Shown piece after piece: positions 22,775 to 34,043 of a stretch of DNA of 64,000 bases. The notes under the pieces are model-generated. The model did not search any database, was not told the DNA's origin, and was given only the letters and a program-made list of their open reading frames with translations. Each line of letters begins with the position of its first letter. Within the stretch, counting starts at the first letter, position 1. The stretch is from Macrotis lagotis (lineage: Eukaryota; Chordata; Mammalia; Peramelemorphia; Peramelidae), in the NCBI RefSeq assembly GCF_037893015.1, contig NC_133663.1, forward strand, positions 145,308,577-145,372,576. Direction: 5' to 3'. A program made the translations under genes and the position numbers.

Positions 22775-24905
22775 TATTTACTCTTTTGATTAAAAATGTG
22801 TTTTATTAGTCAAAAACCAAAAATGGATGCTACTTATTATATCCTTGTTCCATAGCATCAATTGGAGGTCCCCCAGAAGTAGGTGTCCAGCCACAAGGAC
22901 ATCCCCTGGAAAGAAGTTTTGGTTCTGAGACTGAACGTTCTGAAATCACACTACCTACAAGAATGATGAATTTGTGTTTGGACACGGGGAAGGAAAATCA
23001 CAGTTCACAGAGTCCCAGAGAGTCCTAGGCCCTTGGAGCCTGAGAGATTTTTCATCCTACCCTTCCTTGATCTACTATCCATCAACTAGACATATAATTC
23101 CCATCATACCCTGGAGTTCTGGAACCAAAAACTGGAAATGTTGTCTGATACTCAAGATGCCTACCTTCTCACCCCATTCCCTACCTAACCATAAACCTTC
23201 CAGGCTTCCCAATGCCCCACCCCACATTAGTCCTCTTCTTATGTTTTCTTATTGGTTGATGATGACCTGTCTTTCCCTCTAACATCCCTCCTAAGCACTC
23301 TGAGTTCCCAAGGGAAGAGACCTGAGGGAGCCTTATGGCCAATCAATTCAGAAAGCTAAGTCAAAAGCATGACTGAAAGGAGTTTGAACACCACTCACTT
23401 TGAGGGTATGACAATATGTTCACCTTTATGCATGAGGACCAAGTTATATTCAGCTTCAGTTTGCACATGTATCCACCAACCTATGTATATACTACTGTGT
23501 ACACTCATCAGAGTGTGGATGGGCCAAGTGTGTGCAACATGAACAATCATGTTCACATAAATGTTTCTACCATTGCATCACTTGAGTGGAGTTTGGCTTG
23601 ATTCAGAGGATGGAGAGGAGTTTAAATGAGAATTGAACTGTCCCTCAGTCGTGTGGCCAGTCTGGGTTAGGGCAGAGGAGACAGGGGGACAATCTTGTCA
23701 AATTATATTGTTCTTCCATAGTTTCTTGCTTGGTGTCCTTCTCCTTGGGGTCTTATCTATTTGACAACACTTGCTCTGCTACCTGTATACCAGTTTCTCA
23801 GAGAGTTTCCTTCCACCCCCACCTTCATCCCCTGGAAACAGAGGTGCAGTATGATACCTCAGGCATGAATTCACTGGGCTCCCACCTCAATAGACAGTGG
23901 ATAAGATAGCACAATGGTTTGAGAGGCTCTCAAGAAAAGCTTCTGCAGATCTTGCCACAGAGCAAGGCAGATACTATGTCCAGGAATGGGTGGTAGACAT
24001 CCAACATTATAGTCTCCTGCCATTCCCAGATTGAACATATCAGCTGCCTTGCCTGAACATGAGTCCCGGGAGGGGAAGATCTCAGACAATACAAAGATTG
24101 GCCAGTTATGCTTATCCTACATGGAGTCATGCAGCCCCATTAGCAGCCAGTTTTGCACTCTCTTGATTGACAAAGACAAACTTCCTCAGTTTGAGGTCTT
24201 CTAAGTCCAGATTGTGTTGTTGGCAGTGGACCACAGCTTCAGTCATCTGGAGGAAGATGGAGCTGCTTCCCACTTGAAAAACTGTCTTTGCATCCCCATA
24301 GAGCTCTGCATGTCACCGTCACCATTGGGAATAATGCATAGATATTGCTTGCCCAAGACTGCCTCAGTCACAGGAGTTATTTGAGGGTATACTAGTAGAT
24401 GGGCATAGGGAGTTAGCAATTCTTGAAAAGAACAAATTAGCTACATTTGTAATCTATGTTTACAGGGCAGTACCTGGTAGACACTGTCATCTTCCTGGGC
24501 CTTTAGGAATATTTAAGATCCTAGCCTGGAAAAGGCAGCTGGAGCATCAGAGGTAAGCTCTGGGTTCTGATGAGGACCTACTGGCAGGGGAATGAACAAA
24601 GTTGAAAGTCTCAATGGATTCACTATAAGGGGTCTGCTCTTGAACTGAGTCATCATTATCATAATCATTAATTTCCAGTTGCTTTTTTTCTCTGGGTAGA
24701 ATTCATAAAAAATATCTTTGGAGTAAGATTCATCTTGCTCTCAGGGTCTGGAGACTCATTTGCTTGGGTCCAAAACATTTGGTGTGGGGCTGGGTAGAGA
24801 TTCAGAGAGCCAGTTTGCCTGGTTATCCCATCCATATGGACATGTTACAAGTGTCTCTACTGCTTAGTAGAAGCCTACCTCAGACACCACCTTGGGGTGA
24901 GCTTG
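22775..24905 (-). pseudogene. TRIB3: Processed pseudogene of the pseudokinase TRIB3
   Basis: Tribbles-3 in other mammals is a catalytically weak kinase-like scaffold in stress and AKT signalling; this copy is dead. Read on the minus strand from an ATG at 24733, it shows an N-terminal acidic segment after RKK. The kinase-like body follows: ELLTPYAHL, VTEAVLGKQYL, GDMQSS, AVVHCQQHNL, DLKLRKFVFV, then DKHNWP, SGKAAD and PFLDIVSALLCGKICRSF, and a CLLRWEPSE segment. PYAHL and the acidic C-terminal tail point to TRIB3 over TRIB1/2. The span of about 1.05 kb matches the intronless length of the coding sequence, so it is an mRNA copy. Frame breaks and stops are scattered (for example in the loop before DKH and after SGKAAD). 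The 3' end has a reversed AATAAA (22802-22807) followed by T-rich sequence. No clear target-site duplication was found. The base composition is GC-richer than the surroundings. Confidence 0.75.
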
Positions 24906-25660
24906 ACTTCTTCTTAATATTTTATTTTCTCCAATTGAGTATAAGGAATACTTTAGTATTAATTTTTACAAAATTTTGAATTCCAATTTCTTCTCCTTTT
25001 ATCCCTTTTCAGAAAATGCTAGGCAGTTTGATATTGTATAAATATTCACTATCATGTAAAGTATACTTCTGTATTAGACTCAGTTGTGGAAGCAGAAACA
25101 TAGAAAATGAGTAGGAAGAAAGTAAAAAAAAATTATTTTGATCTGCATTAAGAATCCATCCAGTCTTTAACTGGATATAGATATCTTTTTCTTTCATGAG
25201 TCCTTTGTAGATATCTTCGATTTTTTGTGATACTGAGAAGTGCCAAATTATTCATAGGTGATCATCTTATAGGGCTACTGATTCTGTATACATTTTTTTC
25301 TGGTTCTGTTGATTTCACTTTGCATCAGCTCATCTAATATTTTTCCAGGTTTTTCTGAAATCTTCCTAATCATCATTTCTTATTGTACAATAGTATTCAT
25401 TACATTCATTTACAATAACTTGTTCAGTGATTCCCCAATTGATGAGCATTCCCTAAATTTCCACTATTTTACCCATGATGAAAAGAGCTGTTATAAATAT
25501 TAAATATCCAGGTCCTTTTTTCCCCTTTTTTTATGAACTCTTTAAATACAGACCAAGTATTATTATTGCTGAATCAAAGGAAATGCATAGTTTTATAACC
25601 ACATCCAGAAAAAGAATTTATGGAGTTTAAATGCAGTTTAAAGCATACTATTTTCACTTT
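24906..25660 (-). mobile_element. L1 3' end, minus strand
   Basis: Pyrimidine-rich 3'UTR-type start (TTAATATTTTATTTTCTCCAA), then TTCACTTTGCATCAGCTCATC and AACTTGTTCAGTGATTCCCCAA with AAAAGAGCTGTTATAAATATT. These are the landmarks of the 3' parts at 36598-37130 and 54550-55040. A second L1 3' subfamily is implied. Confidence 0.7.
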
Positions 25661-25664
25661 TTTT

Positions 25665-27685
25665 GTTTTTTTTACATGTTTTTCTGATACTCGTTTTATA
25701 AGTGACTAAGGTATAAATAAATTTAACATAATTATTCATGCAATAAAAACGTAGTATCCTATTTGAACTCACATTACCTACATTGGTAAGGAAAGATTTG
25801 TTTCACAAAGTAGAGGCTGTGACCTTTAATTCTAGGAGTAAACATGTATCTATCTTCCTAAAACTATTAAACCCCATTGATATGTGCCCCCCTAAAAATC
25901 TCAATGAAGACTCAATTAGGTTATAAAAAATACACTTATTCAAAAGACACATTTTGAGCAGTAGTAGTATTCTCTTAAACCTTATAACTCTCTTGTTTAA
26001 ATACACATAGAATTAATGAGTCACAAATGCAGAGAATACATTTGTTAAAACTACTTATAATTCTCAAATTTTAGGCCATCGGGATATTGTCTTGCTTCAG
26101 TAAATCATCACAAGATTTCCTGATAGTGATGGAATTAATGATAGAGAAGTCCTTCCACTACTGAATTGGCTTAACTCATTGTTAGTTAAGACTTCGAGTT
26201 ACTACCAGATTGAGTTGAGAATCATTCATACTAAGATCTCTTGTGGTAATAAACTAAGTATGTTACTTTGTTGCAGAGCAGTTTCTTCCAGAAAGGCCAG
26301 GCCAGACACTGTGCCACTGGACTCTTCATAGATTATAGGTTCTTGGGTGGAAGGGTAATTCTGTTGAATTCTTTGGGTTGGATTTTAGAGGAAAGGAAAA
26401 ATCATAAAAATTTTAATTTTTTTACTGAGTTAAATGTTAACATCTTAACCTACTAGATATACATGGAAGACTCAAGTTGATTAGTCTTAGGAAACAGCTG
26501 TCATCTGGTTTGTTGTGCCTCATTAGTCTTCCAACCATTTTTGGTAAGAATTCACCAACATGTTGAAATTTACTTTACTTTTGGCACCAACCCTTAGGTT
26601 ATTCACAGTACCATACTTTGTTTTTATTTTCAGGGACTTAAAATGCATTTGTGAGGTTCAATGATCTTAATTATTTTGAGGTTCAGCAATCTCAATCAGC
26701 AGCCAAAGACAGATTTGTGACATTATTTTTCCCACTAGCTAGGGAAGCAAGCAACTTCAGTGCTCCATTTCTGTTCGATTCAGGAAATGAATGATTTGGA
26801 GTTCATTAAAATCCATTATAGAGAAGAAAAGATTAAATGGAAAAAAGCATGCCTAAAACTTTAATTAAATTCTATAAAATTACTCAGTAAGCACTGAGCA
26901 ATGTTTTCTTGACTTCAAGCTCAGCGGTATATCTACTGCATTACACAACTTATAGAAGGATGTGAGGTCACAATGAAAATTACAGAAAGAGAAAAACACA
27001 TTATTGTTCCAGGAGTGCTTTAAGTAAAGATCTTTCTAAATTCCTCAATGATATAATTGTTCTTTTTGGTTTGTTTTTTTAATGCAAAGATAATATATCT
27101 ATTAGGTCTGGTCAACACTACTACAGGCATTATCATGATTTGCTGGACATTGGTAGTAAACTTTGGTTACATACTGAGTTTACTATTCAAATGTAGAGAG
27201 AAAGTATAATACTGCTGCCCCTCCAAACACTCCTCCTTCCTTTAATTCTCATTCTCTACATTCTCCCTAAATTGAGGTAAATGCTCATAATACAAATATA
27301 CTCTGTCTGGGATCTGTGCCCAAACAAATTCTTCATAAGCTTCTGGAGTTTTAATCTAATATATCTTTAAATTTATAGTTGGATACCTGAGCCACAGAAC
27401 CCCACTAGCATCCCTTGACATTTCATCACATTTCAAACAACTGAATGATTTTTAAATTCTTTTTTTCTAACTTTAAGACACCTAGTAATGCAAACAGTTA
27501 AAAAGAAGTATGTGAATAATTCACATTCGTTAGATTATGATTTACAGTTGTGTGAAAAATTGAGTTGTTAAATCAGGTCAAATTGAATAGGCCTTTCTGC
27601 CGAGGGATATAATGTATGACACTGGTGAACTGAAGCTTCTAAGGAATAAAATGTTCAATAGTGAATTTAACAAAATCCTTGGCCT
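25665..27685. other. Mostly single-copy stretch
   Basis: No supported gene. A weak SINE/MIR-like piece in reverse orientation (AAGCTCAGCGGTATATCTACTGC, about 26917-26940) is the only hint of a repeat. Confidence 0.4.
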
Positions 27686-27689
27686 ACAT

Positions 27690-27980
27690 ATTTTACTTAG
27701 AAAAGCTAGGCATGTGGCATCTGAAGGAGAGATTTAGAATGACATGAGAACTGCTTTCAATTTTGAAAGCCTGACATATAGAAGAAAGATTAGACATGTG
27801 CTTGGACCAGAAAGGTGAAAATGGAAGCAATGATTTGAAGTTATAGGGGATTAGATATCTGTTTAATGTCAGAAAAACTTTTTGCAATGAATGGCATAAT
27901 ATAGCAGAATTTGTTGCTACAAGTGAGTGGGTTCCCTTTTCTAGAGTAGAAATAAAAGGTGAATGGTCACTTTCCAAGGA
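27690..27980 (+). mobile_element. Probable CR1/L3-type LINE 3' fragment
   Basis: GATTAGATATCTGTTTAATGTC, then AGAAAAACTTTTTGCAATGA, TAGCAGAATTTGTTGCTACAAG and GAGTGGGTTCCCTTTTC follow the order of the conserved 3' region of CR1/L3 LINEs (the 'aaaaactttct ... ggaat ... gtgggttccc' pattern). A minus-strand frame here is a shadow. Confidence 0.5.
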
Positions 27981-27984
27981 AGTG

Positions 27985-29525
27985 ACATGAGAGATAAATT
28001 AATTATAGATTTAACTCTCAGAATCTCAAAGAAAATAAAACATTTTATTGTCTCAATATTAACACTAATTACATTTCTTAAGATTTAGGTCATCAAGCTC
28101 ATATATAAAACAATCTGAAACTGAGTCATAAGAATTTGGACCTATAAGAACAAATTCAAATTTATTTTATATTAAAAATAAAAAGCATATTGCTTTGATG
28201 GACAATTTGCAAAAATTCTTGCCAAAGGGAGTTGAGAATAAAATATATAGCTTTATTCTACTCATAAAAAAGATATTCAAATTCTCACAATAATTATGAT
28301 GAGGAAAGTAAAAATATGATTTTCTTTTGTTAGAATATATTCCATTGGATTTAAATATTTCATTTTGCTACTGTATTTTAAATAAAAGAAAAACACAATC
28401 TGCTAGTTAGAATTCTGTTAATTCATGCTTTTAAATGATGAGATCAAAATTCAGTTTCTTTATTCCTTAAGACACCTCTATTTCATTTTGTCCATTATTT
28501 TTACCAGTTGGTTTTTATTTTGTTATTGAGAAAAATCTGAAAAATGATAATTTCATGTATTCTTCCTCATAACTTTTGTGTCTTTATGTCCAATCATGTT
28601 TCTAATAACACTTTCTCAATCAACAGGATTTTTATATTCTCTACCAGCTAAAATAATAAATAGCATATTATATTAAAATTATATAATCCAAGATTTCCTC
28701 AGTGGAGTCTTGTGCTTCTTTCTAAACTTGTTATTATCAACATTTTCTGTTAATGAATATAATGAGCAATGGCAATTTAAACATATTCTAACCATCTCAG
28801 TCAATCCTCAAGCAGGTATATAACATAACTTGAAATTGAGTCATGTAAATTACTCAAGTTTATTTTCATAAGAATATTAGAAAGGGCATTTTTTTGGTCT
28901 GCCAAATTGTTAATGGCAATATTGTGTTTAGGTACATGAGACATTAGCTCTCTAGCTTCATTTGATTCTAAATTAAAATCACAAAAATTAGTCCTTTGGA
29001 GTTTTAAAACAATAATATTATCATTCTTTATTTAGAACTCATTTCATTGCTTTATTTTTCTGAAGCCTTGGGAATTAGATAGCCGTCTTCTAATTTTTAA
29101 TTAACTTTTGGGGAAAACACTGCATAACCATTGAAATCTGCATACTGTTGATTTATCTAATTGTTCCACATTTCTGGTTCCTACATATGATTGGTATGTT
29201 TTCCCCCTTCCATTTTTGGCTGTTCTAAAAGTAATTTAATGCAGTCATAATAGTGATTTGAAATATGTTGTTATTATTATTGTTTATGAATGTATATCTC
29301 AATGAATATTTTTTAAATATAAGGATGGACATGATTTTTCTTTAAAAAAGTCCTAGGTTTTTTTTTTTTAATCTAAGGATATTTACTCTAAATATTCTTT
29401 AAAAAGCTAGAAGGACATAAAAATTTTTAAATAAATCATTATATTTATCAGTTTATGAGCAATGCACAATATTATCATATTTCAAATAAAAATTTATAAT
29501 ATTTCTATCATGCAAAATAAGAAGC
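27985..29525. other. AT-rich single-copy stretch
   Basis: No supported gene or repeat. Confidence 0.4.
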
Positions 29526-29533
29526 AATGGTTT

Positions 29534-29750
29534 CCCCCTTATTTCCTCCCTTTTCTTTTTTCTTTTTTCTTTCCTTTCTCCATTCCTCCTTCCCTCCCTC
29601 TCTTCCTCCTATCTTTTTTCCTCCCTCCCTTCCTTCCTACCTACCTTCCTTCCTCCCTCTTCTCTCCCTTTCTCTCTTCCTCCCTTGCTCTTTCTCTTCC
29701 TTTCTTCTTTACTTCCTTTCTATTCATTATTCCCTTCCTTTTCTTTAAAA
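29534..29750. repeat. Polypyrimidine (TTCC/TCCC) tract
   Basis: About 215 bp almost entirely of C and T on the plus strand, with few interruptions. Two overlapping frames of F/P/L/S repeats are artefacts of this composition. Confidence 0.95.
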
Positions 29751-29761
29751 TTAAGCCTTGT

Positions 29762-29915
29762 TGGAGCAGATAGCTGGCTCAGTGGTTCAAGCATGACCTT
29801 GGGGTCAGGAGAACCAGAGTTCAAATCCACCCTCAGGCATTTAATACTTACATAATTTGCGTGACCTTGGGCAAGTCACTTAACCTCAGAGTCTCAGAAA
29901 AACCAAAAAAGAAAA
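29762..29915 (+). mobile_element. CORE-SINE
   Basis: Diverged copy starting TGGAGCAGATAGCTGGCTCAG, with GAGTTCAAATCCACCCTCAG and TGACCTTGGGCAAGTCACTT, ending in an A-rich tail. It lies immediately downstream of the polypyrimidine tract. Confidence 0.87.
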
Positions 29916-29919
29916 GTCT

Positions 29920-30580
29920 TGTTATTCGAGGCAGCAGTTGGTAGCATATATGAAATATTCTTCAACCAAGCAGTGACATGATTTTATTACAGTGACAATA
30001 TTAACATCTTTCAAAAGTCTACTGCAGTTAAAATTTGAATTTGACTTGTTTTTTTGTACTTTCCCTCTCTATACTGTAAAGATTTCTTGGTAATAGAATA
30101 ACGAGGAATATTTTTAATTCCATGGAAAAGTAACAGTAGATTGGTTTCTTGCAAAGATGCACTTTGCCCCTCTATTTCTATTGTACTTTTTAAAACCTTG
30201 ATTATAATTTCTAGATGACATTACAATTTACATTTAATCTTCTTCACCCAAGTGTACTCTTAGTTCTGAGAAAGTGCTCTAAGGATTAATTATTTCTCCA
30301 TTTAATCAGACCAGTTAGAAATGATTAACCTTGGACTTTGGTGCACAAAGAATTTTGCAGAAATGGTAGCAGAGGTGATCTTAGTAGATCCTTGATTTAA
30401 TGGATTAGGAAAACTCTCAGAAAACTGAGTGTATGTTCTGGTTCAGTGTTGAAAAACTTTTATTTGAGAATTATGTGAGGAGCCTTAAGTGGTACTCATT
30501 ACATAGAGTTTTGTCAAAGAGGATGGGTAATTGATTCAGGAAACTTTCCTCAATGAATTTCAGGAGGATTCAGTATTGGA
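29920..30580. other. Single-copy stretch without recognised feature
   Basis: No supported gene or repeat. Confidence 0.4.
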
Positions 30581-30584
30581 CTTA

Positions 30585-30815
30585 GAGAAAGGAAGAACTG
30601 AGTTCTGATAAGTTTCAAACATTTGCTTTTTTCTGTGAATTTGAACAAAGCATTTAAATCCCCTTAGCTCAGTTTACTTGTCTTTAGCAATTAGAATAAT
30701 AATAGAACCTATCTCTCTCTCTCTGGATTGGTGTGAAAACAAAATAAGAAAATATTTACAAAATGCATTGCAACTTTAAATTGCTAAATAAATGTTAACT
30801 ATCATCATCATGATC
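30585..30815 (+). mobile_element. MIR fragment, plus strand
   Basis: TTGAACAAAGCATTTAAATCC, CTCAGTTTACTTGTC, AATAATAATAGAACCTATCTC and ATTGCTAAATAAATGTTAAC follow the MIR 3' half in order; a short CT run sits within it. Confidence 0.7.
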
Positions 30816-31419
30816 ATTTTCCCCTTTTTAGTCTCATACTAAAGGATTTTATTTTCTCTCTCTCTTAGATCATCAGTAAGTAGAAAGGTAATTTAATAGC
30901 ATCACTACTTCTCTGAGAGTCACAGTGGCTCCAAGAAATTGGACACAAAGACATAGGGTCAAGGAGATCAAGACCTAGAAATTTTCTTTAATCTGCCCAA
31001 GGAGGCTTCAGAACATTTCAAATTTCCCAGGAAAGGGATTGAGTGAAAAAGATTAAAGAATTTAAGCTTCCTCTAAATTCTAGAACAGCATTAATTCTAG
31101 TGAACTAATAAGCCAATGAATTAATTCCACAGAACTAATTGTGAATTTTCTCATTCCGGACTCCTTCTCCACTAAGCTCTGGTAGAACTTCATAAGTCAG
31201 TCCAAAAGCTTGCAATAAAGTGAATTTCCACATTGCTGTAGAAAATAAATGTCACCAAAGGATTTCTTTACATGATTTAAAAAATGAAGCAAAATTCGTT
31301 TTGAAAGTAAAATTTAAATATGGGAGAAAATAATGAAAAGAAGAAGCAATAAGGGTGGATAAATTTTCACTCCTCAAACTAATATCTGAAACAGTGTTTT
31401 TTTAAAGTAATATGATATT

Positions 31420-31585
31420 GGGGCAGCTAGGTGACGCAGTGGATAGAGTGTTGGCACTAGCATCAGGAGAACCTGTGTTCAAATCTAGTCTCAGACACAT
31501 GATAATTATCTAGCTGTGTGACTTTAGACAAGTTGCTTAACCCCACTGCCCTACCAAAAGAACAAAAGCAAAAACAAAACAACTA
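31420..31585 (+). mobile_element. CORE-SINE with perfect 16-bp duplication
   Basis: GGGGCAGCTAGGTGACGCAG to an A-rich tail (AAAGCAAAAACAAAAC). The target-site duplication AAAGTAATATGATATT is perfect at 31404-31419 and 31586-31601, fixing the insertion limits exactly. Confidence 0.96.
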
Positions 31586-31749
31586 AAAGTAATATGATAT
31601 TTGTTAAAAATATAGTTAGATCAGTGGTACACAGTAGACAAAGGAAAAATGAATACTGCAAATCAATGAAACATTTCTCAATTAATTAGAAGTCAAAAAT
31701 TACTTAAGAGATCAATCTTTGATTGATTAAAAAAACTTGGAAAGTCATC

Positions 31750-33115
31750 TTTCAGCACATGCCAGACACTAGTGTTAGAACTCTGTCAGCACAAGATAAA
31801 TACTTATAACCTCTATTAGTACAAACCAGCAAGCCATCCCACACCCTCAACTTAACATCAGACATGAGCTCCCATGTGTCTCAGAGCACTATAATGTAAC
31901 TAAGGTAAACATCCAGAACATATAACTACTGGCACAAAAAGCCTGACATAGTGCCCCTTCCACTGTGGGAATAGGGTTTAATTAAATTTTATAGTACATA
32001 CTAGAGAATAAATCTTTATGTCTAACTTAATCATATAAAATCATTTAAAAATCTTATAAAAGAGGTAGAAGAAAAATTGGGAAAAGAAGTGATAGTGATG
32101 CAAGAGAATTATGAGAAAAAGACAGCAGTTCAAAAAATGGAAAAAACTGCTTAAAAAGTAGAATAAGACAAATGGAAATGGAAAAGAAGCAAAAATTCAC
32201 TGAAGGAAAAAACTAAAAAAATACATTTGTCAATACAGAAAAGAAAGTACAAAATTTAATTGAGGAAAACCATTAAAACTTAAAATTGGAGAATTGGAAG
32301 CTAATAACTATAAGAGACTTCAAGAAGCAATCAAAAAGAGGCAGCTAGGTGGCGTAGTGGATAAAGCACCAGCCTTGGAGTCAGGAGTACTTGGGTTCGA
32401 ATCTGGTCTCAGACACTTAATAATTACCTAGCTGTGTGGCCTTGGGCAAACCACTTAACCCCATTGGCTTGCAAAAAAAACCTAAAAAAAAAAAGAATCA
32501 ATTGAAAAAAGTCTCAAACAAATAAAAAAGAAAGAAACAATAGAAGAAAATGTAAAGCACCTTAAGACAAAAACTGATCTGGAAAATTGACTCAGGAAAA
32601 ATAATATAACAATCTTTGGACTACTTGAAAACTAAGAATAAAAAGAGGAAATTGACATCATCTTATAAGAATGTATAAATATTAAAGAGAAAAGAAACAA
32701 AAATACTCTGCTATCCTAGAACCAGAAGGCAAAATAGGCATTGAAAAAAAATCCAATGATTACCTCAGAAAAAAAACAAAACAAATGAACTAACAACTCC
32801 CCCACAAAAAACCCCTTCAACATCTGATGAACAATACATTGTTTAAAAAAAAATCTATTTCTTTCCCTTAATCTAAACTCCTAATGCTGAAAATGTCCAA
32901 ACTGTAAACAAGCAAAATAAATGTGTATGTATAATATTAACCTGACTGTTTATTGTTGAGGGGAAGGGTGTTTGGGATGAGAATGTGGAAAGAAATCTTG
33001 TAACTTTAAAATATATATATATAGGCATGGATGAATGTTGAAAAACTTTCAAAACATGTATTTGGAAAAATTAAATTGCAATAAAAAGGAGCATCCTTGG
33101 AGTGTATGGGAATAA
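31750..33115 (+). mobile_element. ORF2-less LINE (HAL1-like): ORF1 joined to L1 3'UTR
   Basis: Plus-strand A-rich sequence (about 32000-32580) resembles an ORF1 coiled coil. Near 32580-32620 is a degraded ORF1 RNA-binding start, LENRLRKNNITIFGLLEN (the LENRSRRNNIRIIGL-type segment). From about 32790 it passes directly into the L1 3'UTR (CATCTGATGAACAATACATTG, then CCTGACTGTTTATTGTTGAGGGGAAGGG) and ends AATTAAATTGCAATAAAAAGG near 33090. No endonuclease or RT sequence lies between. A SINE interrupts it at 32338-32494. This fits HAL1 ('half-L1') elements; a secondary deletion of a normal L1 is the alternative. Confidence 0.6.
32338..32494 (+). mobile_element. CORE-SINE in HAL1-like element
   Basis: GAGGCAGCTAGGTGGCGTAG to CCTAAAAAAAAAAAG. 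GGGTTCGAATCTGG retains a box-B-like CG. The flanking AGAAGCAATCAAAAAG / AGAATCAATTGAAAAAAG may be a decayed duplication. Confidence 0.92.
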
Positions 33116-33149
33116 ATTAATTATAATAAAATTATAGTTAAAAAAAAGA

Positions 33150-33745
33150 AAAAATTCTCCAAATCATTACTGTTTTGAAAAAATACAAATTAAAACAACT
33201 ATGAGGCATCACCTCATACTTATCATATTTACTAATGTGACAAAGAAAAGAAATGACCAATGTTGGAGAGGTTGTGAGAGGAGTGGAATGCTAATGCAAC
33301 CCTTTTGGAAAGCAATATGGAATTATGCCCAAAAATTTGAAAAAGTCTAACAAGCCCCAAAATATTCATAGGAATCCTTTTTTTTGTAGTGTCAAAGAAT
33401 TGGAAACTGAGGGAATTCCCATCAGTTGGTGAATGGCTGAACATGTTATGGCGTAATGATATTATGGAGTACTATTGCTATATAAAAAACTATGAAGAAC
33501 CTCTAGAGAAGCATAGGAGGAAAAACACAAACTGATGCTGAGTAAAGTGAACAAAACCAGAACATTCTACATATTAACATCAACATTGTGAGTTGATCAA
33601 TCTTGATGGATATAGTTCCTCTCAGCAGTTTGGAGAGCTAGGGCAAACTCAGAGACCTGCTATGAACAATGCAATCCAAATCCAGAAGAAAAATAAAACC
33701 AAACCAAATAAAAAGAAAACCTTCAGAAGCTGAATGAACACCACA
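33150..33745 (+). mobile_element. L1 ORF2 3' end, plus strand
   Basis: Landmarks CACCTCATACTTATCATATTT, CAATGTTGGAGAGGTTGTGAG, GTCAAAGAATTGGAAACTGAGG, then the 3' part CTGATGCTGAGTAAAGTGAAC and CCTCTCAGCAGTTTGGAGAG. It ends near 33745, tail-to-tail with the following minus-strand L1. Confidence 0.82.
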
Positions 33746-33989
33746 ATCACATTTTAAAAATTATTTATTTTCATCCATATGTACATGAATATTTTTAAGT
33801 TTCAAAATTACCATCCACCCTCCCTTCCCAGCCCCCTTCCCTCAGTGGCAAACAGTCAGGTCAGCACCGCATGTACATATTTTTGATAAATGTGATTACA
33901 GATTAGTCATTTTCGGTATGAGGAATTAGGATTAAGGGAGACACATAAGAGATAATTTCTATAATGTGGATCAGATTCTGAAGGATTGG

Positions 33990-33992
<3 letters not shown>

Positions 33993-34040
<48 letters not shown>
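33993..34040. repeat. (TG)24 microsatellite
   Basis: Near-perfect GT run inside the L1 3'UTR. Confidence 0.98.

Positions 34041-34043
<3 letters not shown>

Noticed and set aside
29462-29773. 103- and 73-codon proline/serine/phenylalanine-rich frames
   Set aside because: They are artefacts of the polypyrimidine tract; no start context, domain or homology.
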